A stretch of DNA of 64,000 bases from Rhodovastum sp963709085 (lineage in GTDB: Bacteria > Pseudomonadota > Alphaproteobacteria > Acetobacterales > Acetobacteraceae). This document shows, in pieces, positions 26,332 to 35,593 of the stretch. A program made the translations under genes and the position numbers. The notes beneath the pieces are model-generated. The model saw nothing but the letters and a program-made list of their open reading frames with translations. It ran no database searches and had not been told where the DNA came from. The stretch spans positions 1 through 64,000 of the forward strand of contig CAVPVB010000018.1 in the NCBI GenBank assembly GCA_963709085.1, given 5' to 3'. Every line of letters starts with the position of its first letter. Position 1 is the stretch's first letter.

Positions 26332-28173
26332 TCAGTCAGCGGCGGCTGCAGCGACAGGATTGGCATTGAACCGGTTGGCCGCGACCCTTTCCGCCAGTTC
26401 CGGCCGCCGGAAGTAAATGGCACGGCCGCAGCGGAGTGGCTTCGCGCCGCGGATGATGACGAACGCCTCATCCGTCCGGCAGTCATTCATCAGCTCTTCC
26501 CGGCGGATCAGCTTGCGGCTGATTTCGTGGTAGCTGGTGTTGGCCCCGCGCGACCGTGATCCGGCCTCGAAGGATTTGCCCGACGAGCCGGTGTTCGAGC
26601 CTTCCAACGTCGCCATGACGGCGTAGCTGCCGAAGGTCTCCTCCAGCTCCTTCGCCGTCTCAAGGTCCTGCACGGCGGCATAGGAACGGTGCGACACGCC
26701 GTCGTACCATTCCCGCTTGCCCTCCCGCCCCCACTGCCGTTCGAGCTGGCCGACCGACTGGTAGAGCAGCTGCAGGGTGATGCCGTACTTGCGGCCGGCA
26801 TCGCGGGCGGTTTCGAGAATCCGCATCGGGCCGAGACGCGCGGCCTCATCAAGCAAATAGAGGATGCGGCCGGTCACCTGGCCGTCGGCTTCGTAGGCAG
26901 CGTTGAGCAGCGCGCCGATCACGACCCGGCCGATGGCCGGCGTGGATTGCAGGGCCAGCAGCGGAATCTGCAGGAATACGGAGACCTTGCCGCCGAGCAG
27001 GTCCCGGGACTTGAAGGTGTCGCCGGAGACGATCGACGCGAAGGCCGGGTTCGCCAGCCAGGACGTGCTCTCGTCCGCATTGGCGTAAACGCCGGAGAAT
27101 GTCTCGTCCACCAGGCCCATCAGGGTGCCGGCGTAGTCGCGGGCGAGCGGGCTGCGGCTGTTGCTGTGGATGCCCCTCAGCACATCCCGCATCTCTTTCT
27201 CCGGCGTGGCGACGCCGATGCGCAGCGTGCGCAGCGTTTTCAGGGACGGGTCAATCGCGGGGTCCCACAGCATATGGGCCAGCAGGCAGGCCACGAAGGC
27301 GCGGCCGCGGGCCTCGAAAAACTCGGACCCCTTGTCCTTCCCTCCGCCGGTGTGCCCATCGCCGCAAATCCAGCCGACGACGGACAGGACATTCGTGGTG
27401 GCCAGCGGCGAGTCGATGTCGATCCAGTCGAGCACGTTGAAGCCGGTCGCCCCGCGCAGGCCGAGCTGGTGGACGGTGTGGTTCATCTTTGTGCGTGCAC
27501 CGGCCAGCATCGGGCCAAGCTCGCCCGAGGGATCGAGGACGACGACCGAGCCCGTCCAGGTCAGCAGCGTTGACGCGGCCGAGGTGGATTTGAACGAGCC
27601 GGCACCGGCGAACACCAGGCTGTGGGTCGGGCCGGACTTGCACGGGTCCACCAGCAGCGGCGCCTTGCCCCCCTTTCCCCAGCTCGCCTTGTTCGCCGGG
27701 TCAAAAGCCACGGCGGCAACCCGGTCCTGATCCACCCGGTACGCTTCACCGACGACGATGCCGCCAAACTCAGGCGACGGGCCGGGGAAGACCTCGCATG
27801 CCTTCGCAATCGACAACCAATCGGCATGGCCGTGGTTGTCGGTCGTGCCGCGGATCGGCTGCGGTGTGGTGCTGAACAGCCTCGGTCGGAGCGACGGTCC
27901 GACCACGCCGCGGCGGAACAGCAGCGCAGCCAGGAAGACCAGCACGGCCACCGACCCCGCCCCGGCACCGATCTTCAGCCAGAGCGTCACCACGGCGTTC
28001 GGCGGCGCATAGAGGAGGTAGGTCCACCACTGATAGAACGGGTGCGCGAACGACCCGATCAGACGGGTGCCGAACAGGAACACCAGCGACGCGATGACCG
28101 TCCAGGCGGCGGCGAGGAGCACCAGGCCGACGATGATCCTGGCCACGAGCGGCCCGCGCGACGACATTGCCAT
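26332..28173 (-). CDS. virD4: VirD4/TraG-family type IV coupling protein
   Basis: The 613-residue protein has N-terminal membrane helices (VARIIVGLVLLAAAWTVIAS and AGSVAVLVFLAALLF), Walker A VFAGAGSFKSTSAAS, the region VVLDPSGELGPML, Walker B GRILYLLDEAARLGPM, and ARDAGRKYGITLQLLYQSVG. Coupling proteins bring the relaxase-DNA complex to the type IV secretion channel. The gene starts 5 bases after the stop of the VirB11 gene, in the virB11-virD4 order seen in other alphaproteobacteria. Length is normal and no defect is visible. Confidence 0.92.
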   Translation of the reverse strand: MAMSSRGPLVARIIVGLVLLAAAWTVIASLVFLFGTRLIGSFAHPFYQWWTYLLYAPPNAVVTLWLKIGAGAGSVAVLVFLAALLFRRGVVGPSLRPRLFSTTPQPIRGTTDNHGHADWLSIAKACEVFPGPSPEFGGIVVGEAYRVDQDRVAAVAFDPANKASWGKGGKAPLLVDPCKSGPTHSLVFAGAGSFKSTSAASTLLTWTGSVVVLDPSGELGPMLAGARTKMNHTVHQLGLRGATGFNVLDWIDIDSPLATTNVLSVVGWICGDGHTGGGKDKGSEFFEARGRAFVACLLAHMLWDPAIDPSLKTLRTLRIGVATPEKEMRDVLRGIHSNSRSPLARDYAGTLMGLVDETFSGVYANADESTSWLANPAFASIVSGDTFKSRDLLGGKVSVFLQIPLLALQSTPAIGRVVIGALLNAAYEADGQVTGRILYLLDEAARLGPMRILETARDAGRKYGITLQLLYQSVGQLERQWGREGKREWYDGVSHRSYAAVQDLETAKELEETFGSYAVMATLEGSNTGSSGKSFEAGSRSRGANTSYHEISRKLIRREELMNDCRTDEAFVIIRGAKPLRCGRAIYFRRPELAERVAANRFNANPVAAAAAD

Positions 28174-28178
28174 GCGGG

Positions 28179-29017
28179 TCAGGCCTCGGACAGCAGATGC
28201 GCGACGGTCTCGCCGCGCCGGCGCGCGTCGGCCGCCAGCCAGACCTCGCCGATCTCGTAGACCTCGCCCGTGGTGTGGAACGGCACGATGACGTCGATCG
28301 CCGCCGACAGCATCTCGATCAGCGTCCTGTCCTCCAGCGCGGCGCCCTGCTCGGATCCCTTCACCAGGGAAAACAGCTTCTTGAAGCCCTGCACAGGGTT
28401 CGCCCCATGGATGGTGGAAATCGAGCCCGGATGGCCGGACACGACTTCGTTGAGATAGGTCCAGGCCGCGTCGTCGCGCATCTCACCCAGCAGGATACGG
28501 TCCGGCCGCATGCGCAGGCTGGCCTGCAGGAGCGCCTCGGCGGTGACGCCGCCGAGGCCGATCCCGCTCTTGGAATAGAGCAGCCGGACGTGGTTCTCGT
28601 GCGGGATGACCAGTTCGAGCGTGTCCTCGATGGTGATCAGCCGTTCATGCGCCGGGATGGCCGAGATGAGCGTCTTGCCCATCGTCGTCTTGCCGCTGCC
28701 GGTGGCGCCGCACAGCAGCATCGTCAACCGGCTGCGGACGCACGCCGCGAAGAAGCCCTGGATATCGCCGGCATCATAGAAGGCCAGCGCCTCGGCGTTC
28801 TGCTGATTGGCCGTCTCGCGGCGGTCCTCCCACTTGTTCCAGCGCGAAGTGTGGTAGCGCTTGCCGACATCAGCGAGCGCGGAAACCGACGTGCCCGGCC
28901 GCCGGATCGTCAGGCTGGCGGTGCCGGCAGGAACCGACGGCGGCAGGCAGATTTGCAGCCGCTCGCCGCCGGGCAGCTCGGTTGCGCAGAGCGGGCTTCG
29001 TGGTCCCACATCCTGGG
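28179..29017 (-). pseudogene. virB11: VirB11/TrbB secretion ATPase, 5' end lost to IS
   Basis: The recognisable protein begins at SPLCATELPGGERLQICLPP and covers the rest: ASLTIRRPGTSVSALAD, Walker A LLCGATGSGKTTMGKTLI, the Asp box ITIEDTLELVIPHENH, Walker B RPDRILLGEMRDDAAW, and the His box GHPGSISTIHGANP. About the first 80-100 residues are replaced by sequence of a DDE element; the join is at 29017/29018, where homology to the second copy of that element at 53 kb stops. VirB11 hexamers power the type IV channel from the cytoplasmic face. Genes normally upstream (other channel subunits) are absent here, so self-transfer from this locus is unlikely. Confidence 0.88.
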
Positions 29018-29218
29018 GCGGTGAAAGGCGGTGAAGCTGGGATGCTCGGCCAGACCCAGGGCGCGCAGGCAATTGGCGACCGTGCGCGGGCCGATCGCCA
29101 GCAGCGCGCCCACCGCCAACGCCGCAACGGTAGCGCGGCTGCGTCGGATGAAGGCGGCAAGGAAAGGCGCCATCCACGTGACGAAAGCTTGCGGGAGATG
29201 CAGATCGGGGCGGACCAT
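29018..29218 (-). pseudogene. Transposase N-terminal fragment (copy A)
   Basis: The ATG at 29218, with AGGAGG upstream, opens the same protein as the copy at 53631: MVRPDLHLPQAFVTWMAPFL, then RATVAALAVGALLAIGPRTV and HPSFTAFHR. After 67 residues the sequence passes into virB11 in a different context. The catalytic DDE part is missing. Confidence 0.85.
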
Positions 29219-29258
29219 GACAGACCTCCTGGGACCATGCGGAACACCGAGATCGTAG

Positions 29259-29552
29259 ATGGCGACGCCCGCCAAACCCGTCCCTGATCCGGTCATCGAG
29301 CGGATCGAAGCGTACCCTTGGCCGCGTGGCGGCGTGACCGTGCGCCGGATCAGCGGCGGCTATTCTCTGATGTCCACTCGCACTGGCGCACCGGTCGCCC
29401 GACTGCGACCGCTCCCAGAGGACAACCTCTTCGAGGTGCTGTGGTGGCGTCGTAACGCCTGGGGCCGCGCCGGACCCTTCGGCGCCGTCCTTCCCCTCGA
29501 CGACGCCCTCAACTTCATCGCCTCAGAAACACCCTTCTGGATCCGCGCCTGA
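29259..29552 (+). CDS. 97-aa protein divergent from the transposase (copy A)
   Basis: The protein starts MATPAKPVPDPVIERIEAYP, has WPRGGVTVRRISGGYSLMST, LFEVLWWRRNAWGRAGPF and ends LNFIASETPFWIRA. An identical protein is encoded at 53297-53590. Preservation of both copies, and the head-to-head position with the transposase start (about 40 bases apart), suggest that it belongs to the element. The composition, with paired aromatic residues and a WIRA end, is reminiscent of small DUF proteins found beside transposases; I cannot assign a function. Confidence 0.6.
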   Translation: MATPAKPVPDPVIERIEAYPWPRGGVTVRRISGGYSLMSTRTGAPVARLRPLPEDNLFEVLWWRRNAWGRAGPFGAVLPLDDALNFIASETPFWIRA

Positions 29553-30255
29553 CATCACAGGACAATGATATGGGCAAAGTCGAGCCATAGTTTCTATTGA
29601 CCCGGCCTGGGCGGTCTTGGATCGAGGAGGATGGCTGCCCAGATATGCGGCATGCAACACATCGACATGCGGAGTTTGGCGCCAGCGGCGCAAGAGGAGC
29701 GGCGACGGCAGGTGGTTGGCTTGCGTGAGAGCGGGTTGACCTACAAGGCGATTGGCCAGGTGGTTGGGCTCACCAGGAACGGGGTGTTCGACATCTGCAA
29801 GCGCTACCGGACGCAGGGGATGGAGGGGTTACAGAGCGGCCCGCGCGGCCCGGCGCCGGGCACGGGTCGGCTGCTCACGGCGGCGCAGGAGGCGGAGATT
29901 CGCCAGTTGATTTGCGACGACACGCCGGATGGGTATGGCCTGCCGTTTGCGCTGTGGAGCCGCCGCGCGGTGGCGATGCTGATCGAGCAACGCTGCGGCG
30001 TGTGCCTGGCGGTGCGCACGATGGGAACCTACCTGGCGCGCTGGAACTTCACGCCGCAGAAGCCGCTGCGGCGTGCCTACGAGCAGGACCCTGACGAGGT
30101 GCGGCACTGGCTGAAGAAGACATATCCCGCCATCCAGGCCAAGGCGCGACGGCAGAAGGGCCAGATTTTCTGGGGTGATGAGACCGGCCTGCGCTCGGAT
30201 GACGTGCGCGGCCGCAGCTACGCCCCCCGCGGCCAGACGCCGATCGTCCGACCTA

Positions 30256-31492
30256 GTGCCCGGCGTCCTTGACTCTGCGGTGGATGTCTGACTCGATCGT
30301 TCCGCATAGGACCAGCGGAGACGATTTGTGGCGGCCAAAGAGATCGCGGTAAAAAAATACGTGGTGAAGCTCAGCGATGAGGAGCGGGGCCGGCTGACCG
30401 CGCTGATCACCAAGGGCAAACACCCGGCGCGGCAGCAGCTGAAAGCGCGCATTCTGCTGAAGGCGGATGCGTCGGACGCCGGCGAAGCCTGGAGTGACAG
30501 CCAAATTGCCGCAGCCCTGGAGACCAGCGTCGACACAGTTGCTCGGGCGCGCCAGCGGCTGGTGGAAGAGGGCGTCGATGCTGTGCTGACCTGCAAGCAT
30601 TCGCCAGCCTCCGCCAGAAAACGCATCTTTGATGGAGAAGCCGAGGCGAAGCTGGTTGCCCTGGCCTGTTCGGCGCCCCCAGCGGGACGCGCGAAATGGA
30701 CGCTACGGCTTCTGGAAGAGACCGTCGTGGAGCTGAACATCGTTGAGCGGGCCAGCGACAACACGATCGGGCGGACGCTAAAAAAAACACGCTCAAGCCC
30801 CACCTGCGACAGCAATGGGTCATCCCGCCGGACGCCAACGCCGCCTTCGTAGCCAGCATGGAGGATGTGCTGGAAGTTTATCAAAGGCCGCACAACCCAA
30901 CCCGCCCCGTGGTCTGCCTGGACGAGACCGCAAAGCAGTTGATTTCCGAAACGCGTGTGCCGATCGCGGCGAAGCCAGGGCAGGTTGCCCGCTACGACTA
31001 CGAGTATGAACGCAACGGCACCGCCAACCTGTTCATGATGTTCGCACCGCTGGAAGGCTGGCGGCACGTCAAGGTGACCGATCGCCACGCCGCCGTGGAT
31101 TATGCGCAGGTCCTCAAGGAATTGTCCGACACGCACTTTCCTCACGCCGAGAAGATCGTCCTCGTGCAGGACAACCTCAACACCCACAAGGCGGCGTCGC
31201 TCTACGAAGCCTTTCCGGCCGCCGAGGCGCGTCGGCTCGTCGAGCGCTTCGAATGGCACTACACCCCCAAGCACGGCGACTGGCTGGACATGGCCGAGTC
31301 CGAACTCGGCGTCCTGGCGTCGCAGTGTCTCGATCGCCGCATCCCCGACAAGCAGACCCTGATGGACGAAGTCGCCGCCTGGCAGGCCCGCCGCAACCGA
31401 CACCACACCAAAGCCGATTGGCAATTCACCACGGCCGATGCCCGGGTGAAACTGAAGAGGCTCTACCCAGCATTATGAGCGACGCAGGGCAC
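30256..31492 (+). mobile_element. Nested IS630-family element
   Basis: The 1237-bp element is flanked by TA (30254-30255 and 31493-31494). Its ends are GTGCCCGGCGTCC on the left and, read inward, GTGCCCTGCGTCG on the right. It is of a different subgroup from the outer element. It holds one transposase gene in two overlapping frames joined by a run of A bases. Confidence 0.9.
30328..31478 (+). CDS. IS630-family transposase with probable programmed -1 frameshift
   Basis: The first frame starts at 30328 (KKYVVKLSDEERGRLTALIT, then the HTH AWSDSQIAAALETSVDTVAR). It meets eight A bases at 30780-30787 (CTA AAA AAA A); slipping back one base gives KKNTLKPHLRQQWVIPPDAN and continues into the DDE domain: RPVVCLDETAKQLI, EKIVLVQDNLNTHKA, HYTPKHGDWLDMAESELGVL, ending LKRLYPAL. 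A -1 slip on an A run is known in several IS families, including IS630 relatives, and here both frames are otherwise undamaged. The product would be about 380 residues. Confidence 0.85.
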
Positions 31493-31912
31493 TAGCCAGA
31501 AGCGGGCCAATGTTGGCGTGATCTCGGCGGTGAGCAACCAGGGAGAGCTGCGCTGGATGGTCCTGCATGGCGCGATCACGGCGCCGGTACTGATCGTCTT
31601 CCTTCAGCGCCTGATCCGCGATGCCGGCTGCAAGGTGTTCCTGATCCTCGACCGGCTGCGGGTGCATCGCGTGCGCATCGTGATGGACTGGCTGGCCGGA
31701 CATACCGCGCAGATCGAAGTGTTCTACCTGCCGGCCTACAGTCCGGAACTCAACCCGGACGAGGGCATCAACGGTGATCTGAAGCAGGCCGCTACGCGCA
31801 AGCCGCCGGCCCGCAGCCCTCAGGAACTGAAGCGCAACGTCATCAGCCACATGCGCAAGCTCTCGAAGTCGCCGAGGCGCATCCGCAGCTTATTCCGGCA
31901 TCCGACGTTCCG

Positions 31913-33382
31913 CTATGCGGCGTAATCCAAGTGTACCAAGGCCGGGCCAATAACTGACGAGGCTTTTCGTACGTGTGAGACCGTCCATTTTGTGGGGGGG
32001 CAGGCGGCCCGGCGATATGGGCGTTTGGCCCGCCACTCGGCGGTAGCATGGTCCTTGTCGAACGTGCCGTTCATAACCGCGGTCCGGACCTTGAGCATCA
32101 GATGTGCCCCACGGGGCGACCATCGCATTTGTTGGTTGGCATTCATCTGGCGGTGCAGCAGCCACTGCACCGTGCTCTCCGTGGTCGCCGTCGAGATCGG
32201 CTGCTCGCAGCGGCGGGCCGTCGCGTAGTCAATGATCAGTTCGGATTGCCCGGACACGTAGGTCTCCAGAGCACGCAGCACAGCCGCAACCTTGCTCGCT
32301 GGTGCGGCAACGGGCGATGTCGCGTCGTTTGCCGTGGCCGCGAGCGGGCCGATTGTGTCGCCGATGAGATCAAGCGCCCGCTGCACCTGACCGTGCCACA
32401 GGCGCCAGCGGATGTGCTGGTCAACGACATCCGCGAGGCGGGCGCCTTCCTGGCGGTCCTCGGCCGTGTTGTCGGGCCAGCCTTTGACGGTCTGGGCGAC
32501 GTGCTGGATGCGCATCGAAAGATGAAACCAGTCGAGCACGTGCCTGGTCGGACCGACACTCGCCGCCTCGCCAACGGAACGCGGTCCATCGGCACCGTCG
32601 CTCAGGATGGTGACCGGCGTCGCCGGTGTCGCACCCAGCTCGTGCAGCACGCCGCGCAACTGCTGCGCCTGGTGGGTGGCCTCCGCCGGCACGCTGGCGA
32701 AGACGACGTGCCTGCCGTTGTCGTTGCTGGCCTGCGCGACGATGATCTCGAAGGAGCGAATCTGGTAGCTGCGCACCGACCGAACGTGACCGCCATCGAT
32801 GGACAGCGCGATCGACTTCGCCTCGGCCGCCGGCGGCGACCTTGGCGGCGCCGCTGGCTGGCACTCCAGCCTGGCGCCGACCTTCAAGGTCCGTTGCCGG
32901 ATGGTCTCCACCATCGGCGGCTCGCCGAGCGGGAACAGGTCCTCCAATAAGGTACGGGCGCGGCGATACGGCAGCAACGCCCCCATCTCGGCGAGGCTAC
33001 GCTCATACTCCGGCGTGCACTGATCGGGCATGATCTCCACGACGGGCGAGAGGATCTCGCGCCGGGTCTGGCTGCATCGGCATGGGGTGAAGCGCGGAGC
33101 ATGGACCTCGACGACGCCGAACAGCGACCGCAGCCGCCGGGGACGGCGGTCCTTCAGCGGCCGTTGCGCGCCACAGCGCGGGCAGCGGCGTCGGCTCTGG
33201 CAGTGCTCCTCGGTTTGCGCCTGAACCAGGTCGCGCTGCAGCCCGGCCAGGATTTCCTTGGCTTCCGCCAGGGTCAGGCCCAACGTCGCCGCCGAGCAAG
33301 CGGTCGTGGTGGAACCGCCGGCGTGCACCTCATGCAATTGCACACCGCTCGTTCCGGACAACTCGATCATGACTCGCCACTG
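31913..33382 (-). CDS. ISKra4-family transposase
   Basis: From the likely start at 33382 (MQWRVMIELSG) the protein has a zinc-ribbon-like block (CPRCGAQRPLKDRRPRRLRS), the catalytic region AKSIALSIDGGHVRSVRSY, VVFASVPAEATHQAQQL, VTILSDGADGPRS and the diagnostic HVLDWFHLSMRIQHVAQTVK. It ends RAKRPYRRAA, where the family usually stops. Here the frame reads on through the left terminal repeat and into the right end of the outer IS630, adding about 30 foreign residues and stopping at 31913. A lost stop codon in a C-rich run would explain this. Function may still be kept. Confidence 0.85.
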   Translation of the reverse strand, partial: QWRVMIELSGTSGVQLHEVHAGGSTTTACSAATLGLTLAEAKEILAGLQRDLVQAQTEEHCQSRRRCPRCGAQRPLKDRRPRRLRSLFGVVEVHAPRFTPCRCSQTRREILSPVVEIMPDQCTPEYERSLAEMGALLPYRRARTLLEDLFPLGEPPMVETIRQRTLKVGARLECQPAAPPRSPPAAEAKSIALSIDGGHVRSVRSYQIRSFEIIVAQASNDNGRHVVFASVPAEATHQAQQLRGVLHELGATPATPVTILSDGADGPRSVGEAASVGPTRHVLDWFHLSMRIQHVAQTVKGWPDNTAEDRQEGARLADVVDQHIRWRLWHGQVQRALDLIGDTIGPLAATANDATSPVAAPASKVAAVLRALETYVSGQSELIIDYATARRCEQPISTATTESTVQWLLHRQMNANQQMRWSPRGAHLMLKVRTAVMNGTFDKDHATAEWRAKRPYRRAACPPTKWTVSHVRKASSVIGPALVHLDYAA

Positions 33383-33702
33383 CATCCGCCCCCTCCATCC
33401 CGCTGTGATCATGGCCCTGTGAGGTGCTGAAAGCCTCGCGTGCGAGAGCATCGCCATGCACCGGGTTGAATGTCAGCATGGACGCAGGCGGCCCGTTGGC
33501 CTCCGGGAGGTCAGGATTGGTCCCCGGCGGTCGGAATTTTGCAGTTCTATCAAAACTTTGCCGCCAATCAGGGCGTAATTCATGGCCGCGTGATAAGCTG
33601 CCATTATTGAGTCTGACCGGGCCAATCGCCACCCTGCAGCTCAGGGGTGGTACCGACCCAATCAGCTGGGTCCAGGGTACCCCCCAGAAACTGGACGGTC
33701 TC
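31977..33702 (-). mobile_element. ISKra4-family element, boundaries approximate
   Basis: The transposase gene is bounded by an imperfect inverted pair: GAGACCGTCCATTTTGTGGG from 31977, and CCCCAGAAACTGGACGGTCT ending near 33702. No clear target duplication was found. The pair could also belong to an older element into which the ISKra4 copy jumped. The outer IS630 lies 25 bases to the left. About 250 bases at the right end, after the transposase start, are non-coding. Confidence 0.6.
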
Positions 33703-33844
33703 TTCTCCTGACCGAGGGCGCACCGCCATCCATCGTTCACCCCCATCGTTCGCGGCCATTATGCCACAATTAGATCCCACCGGGCATGCCGGCGCAAGAT
33801 GTGTGATGTTTTGCGGTGTAGGACAGCAACATGTGGTGCGCACC

Positions 33845-33865
33845 GCACCGCCAAGGGGGCGGTGC
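33845..33865 (-). terminator. Hairpin downstream of the 101-aa gene
   Basis: GCACCGCC (33845-33852) pairs with GGCGGTGC (33858-33865) over five bases, 25 bases after the stop of the minus-strand gene. No T tract follows, so it is only a possible terminator. Confidence 0.4.
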
Positions 33866-33890
33866 CCGCGCGTCGCGCCGGCGGCGGCAG

Positions 33891-34196
33891 TCAGCTCTCC
33901 GGAAGGTCGTAAGTGCCGATATCCGCGTGCGCCTGTTCGACCAGCGCGCCCAACTCTGCCAGTTTGCCCATATCCAGATCGGTTAAAGCCTGGCGCGTCG
34001 TTCTGGCCACCCGCTGCAGGCGCGCCGTCGTCCTCTGGTCCGGTGCGAGCGGGATAGCGTCGGCCAAAGCTTGCAGCACGTCTTCCAGCCCTTGTCGCAG
34101 TTCTCCACCGCGTGCCTGTGCTGCTGCCTCAAGCGCCCGTTCCATCGCGCTCTCGGCGGCTTCCCTCAGCGCCATGTAGAGGTCTACATCCGGCAT
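33891..34196 (-). CDS. Hypothetical helical protein, 101 aa
   Basis: The ATG at 34196 is preceded by GGGAGGAG, a strong ribosome binding site about 8 bases away, so it is preferred over the frame's extension to 34370. The protein is all helical: MPDVDLYMALREAAESAMER, GELRQGLEDVLQALADAIPL, ARLQRVARTTRQALTDLDMG and KLAELGALVEQAHADIGTYD. It has no membrane segment or known motif. It stands between the IS pile-up and the glycan island. Confidence 0.6.
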   Translation of the reverse strand: MPDVDLYMALREAAESAMERALEAAAQARGGELRQGLEDVLQALADAIPLAPDQRTTARLQRVARTTRQALTDLDMGKLAELGALVEQAHADIGTYDLPES

Positions 34197-34450
34197 CGTC
34201 GGACTCCTCCCGCCGTGTCGCTCCAACGGGCATCTTGGCACCAGCCCACCGGAAGGCAACCTTTCGACGGGCTCCGCGGAGATGGAACAGGGTCGCCCAA
34301 ACGTCACCAGGCTCCCCGCTTCGGTATGCCCTGAAGTCGGGGGAGGGGGGGGGAGATCACGCAGGGGCAATCGGGTGCAGATATTCGCGACAGAGATGCG
34401 CCGGCTCTTTCGGGCCGGTGCAGTCGGCTGGAGGAAGGTCCGTCTCTATG
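34197..34450. other. 254-bp intergenic region before the glycan island
   Basis: No gene is supported. There is a purine run with nine G bases near 34336-34351. The region probably contains the promoter for the 101-aa gene and the transcript end of the 342-aa gene. Confidence 0.35.
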
Positions 34451-35479
34451 TCACAACCAGACCTGCAGGCCGTTCGCCATGATGGTTTGCACACGTCCTT
34501 CGTCCTGAGCCATCTGGGCCGGCACACCACGCGACGGCACCACCCGCAAGCGCAGCACGCTGTCCTGCGGCTCGCAACGCAGCCAATGCAGCACACCGGG
34601 GCCGATGATGGCGATCGAGCCGGGCTTCACCTCGTGGCTGTCGAGCACCCCGCTCTGCTGCAGATCGACACCGCCGGCGCCGAGCGTGGGCTGATGGAGC
34701 CAGCGTGACCGGCCGTTGCGCATGAACTCGGGCAAGCCGTGGCTGTTGCGTACCACGTCGATCAGTGCTGCCTGGTCGCCGGTTGGCATGACCAGCAGCA
34801 GGCATTCCGCCGGTGACGGCAGAGTGGTGTCGGCGCTGGGCTGCAGCATCGACTGGCTGGAATACAGAATCTCAGCGTTCAGCACTGCAGGGTTGGATTC
34901 CAGCACCCCCTGCAGCAGCCGTAGGATTCGTTGGTTGACCACCATGCCGAGCAGTTCGGCGGTCAGCAAGGACAGCCGGCGGAACGTGGTCAGCCCCGGC
35001 ACCACGGCAACGCCGCTGGCGATCAGCCGCCCCACCGGCCCGGCGTCTTCCGGATCGAGCTGGCCGATGGCGAGCTTGCCGCGCAGCACCGCGGCGGCAT
35101 CGGTGCGATCGGTCCACAGCCCGCCATAGACGCTGCGATACCGGCCAACCGATGGATAAGCCTGGTGCAGCGCGTTGAAGAACGGGACATAGCCGGTGGC
35201 GATGCCGCGCGGCAACTCAAGGTCGCTGCCTTCCGGTCGCACCACGATGAAGGGCAGCTGGGCCGGATCGATACGGCGATAGAAGCGGATCATGTAGGCG
35301 CAATGGCCATCGCCGAAGCCGGCCGTCTCGAGATCGCTGCGATACATGTCGGCGATCGCCTCGCCGATGATCTCGCGGTTCAGCATGGCCTGCACCGCCA
35401 TGCCGCCGTGGTTGTCAGGCGAGAGCGCCCACCCCTCCGCCTGTTCTGGGGTGACCGAATCCAACGAGCCTCGAATCAT
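34451..35479 (-). CDS. Unrecognised cupin-like protein of the glycan island, paralogue 1
   Basis: The 342-residue protein has two parts. The N-terminal ~90 residues read MIRGSLDSVTPEQAEGWALS, VQAMLNREIIGEAIADMYRS, AGFGDGHCAYMIRFYRR and LPFIVVRPEGSDLELPRG, a module of the kind attached to alphaproteobacterial glycosyltransferases. The C-terminal ~110 residues look like a cupin: SPAECLLLVMPTGDQAALID, SHEVKPGSIAIIGPGVLHWL and SVLRLRVVPSRGVPAQ. The middle is helical. A paralogue at 43760-44797 shares the same plan. No enzyme function is known to me; sugar binding, epimerisation or regulation are possible. The last gene of the GT operon starts on its 5' side. Confidence 0.7.
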   Translation of the reverse strand: MIRGSLDSVTPEQAEGWALSPDNHGGMAVQAMLNREIIGEAIADMYRSDLETAGFGDGHCAYMIRFYRRIDPAQLPFIVVRPEGSDLELPRGIATGYVPFFNALHQAYPSVGRYRSVYGGLWTDRTDAAAVLRGKLAIGQLDPEDAGPVGRLIASGVAVVPGLTTFRRLSLLTAELLGMVVNQRILRLLQGVLESNPAVLNAEILYSSQSMLQPSADTTLPSPAECLLLVMPTGDQAALIDVVRNSHGLPEFMRNGRSRWLHQPTLGAGGVDLQQSGVLDSHEVKPGSIAIIGPGVLHWLRCEPQDSVLRLRVVPSRGVPAQMAQDEGRVQTIMANGLQVWL

Positions 35480-35593
35480 CAGAGAACCTGTCTTGCTGGT
35501 GTCACGTGGGGACGGTTAGCTATTGTATAATCAACAAAGATTGCCATGTCGATACAATAAAATTGCTGTGACGATATGAAATAGGATGCCGCG

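Larger units (their letters stand above)
29018..29584. mobile_element. DDE element, partial copy A (5' part only)
   Basis: This stretch is almost identical to 53265-53830 in the opposite orientation (one visible difference near 29565). It contains the divergent 97-aa gene and the first 67 codons of the transposase. The transposase frame (29218 down to 29018) reads MVRPDLHLPQAFVTWMAPFL and stops being homologous at the VirB11 join. The other boundary is at 29584, just before IS630. This is a fragment, not a full IS. Confidence 0.85.
29631..31925 (+). pseudogene. IS630-family transposase, interrupted by nested IS630
   Basis: The 5' part (29631-30253) reads ERRRQVVGLRESGLTYKAIG, a helix-turn-helix (NGVFDICKRYRTQGMEGLQS) and the first DDE Asp in GQIFWGDETGLRSDDVRGRS, up to TPIVRPS. 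The 3' part resumes at 31495 with QKRANVGVISAVSNQGELRW, the second Asp in KVFLILDRLRVHRVR and the Glu in YLPAYSPELNPDEGIN, ending HPTFRYAA. Joined at the TA, the frame is continuous (about 350 residues), so the gene was intact before the second insertion. It is now inactive. Confidence 0.9.
29597..31950 (+). mobile_element. IS630-family element (outer), split by a nested IS630
   Basis: The ends are TTGACCCGGCCTGGG at 29597 and, read inward from 31950, TTGGCCCGGCCTTGG, each flanked by TA (29595-29596 and 31951-31952), the IS630 target. Without the inner element the length is about 1.1 kb, as expected. The inner element starts at 30256 and ends at 31492. Confidence 0.85.
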
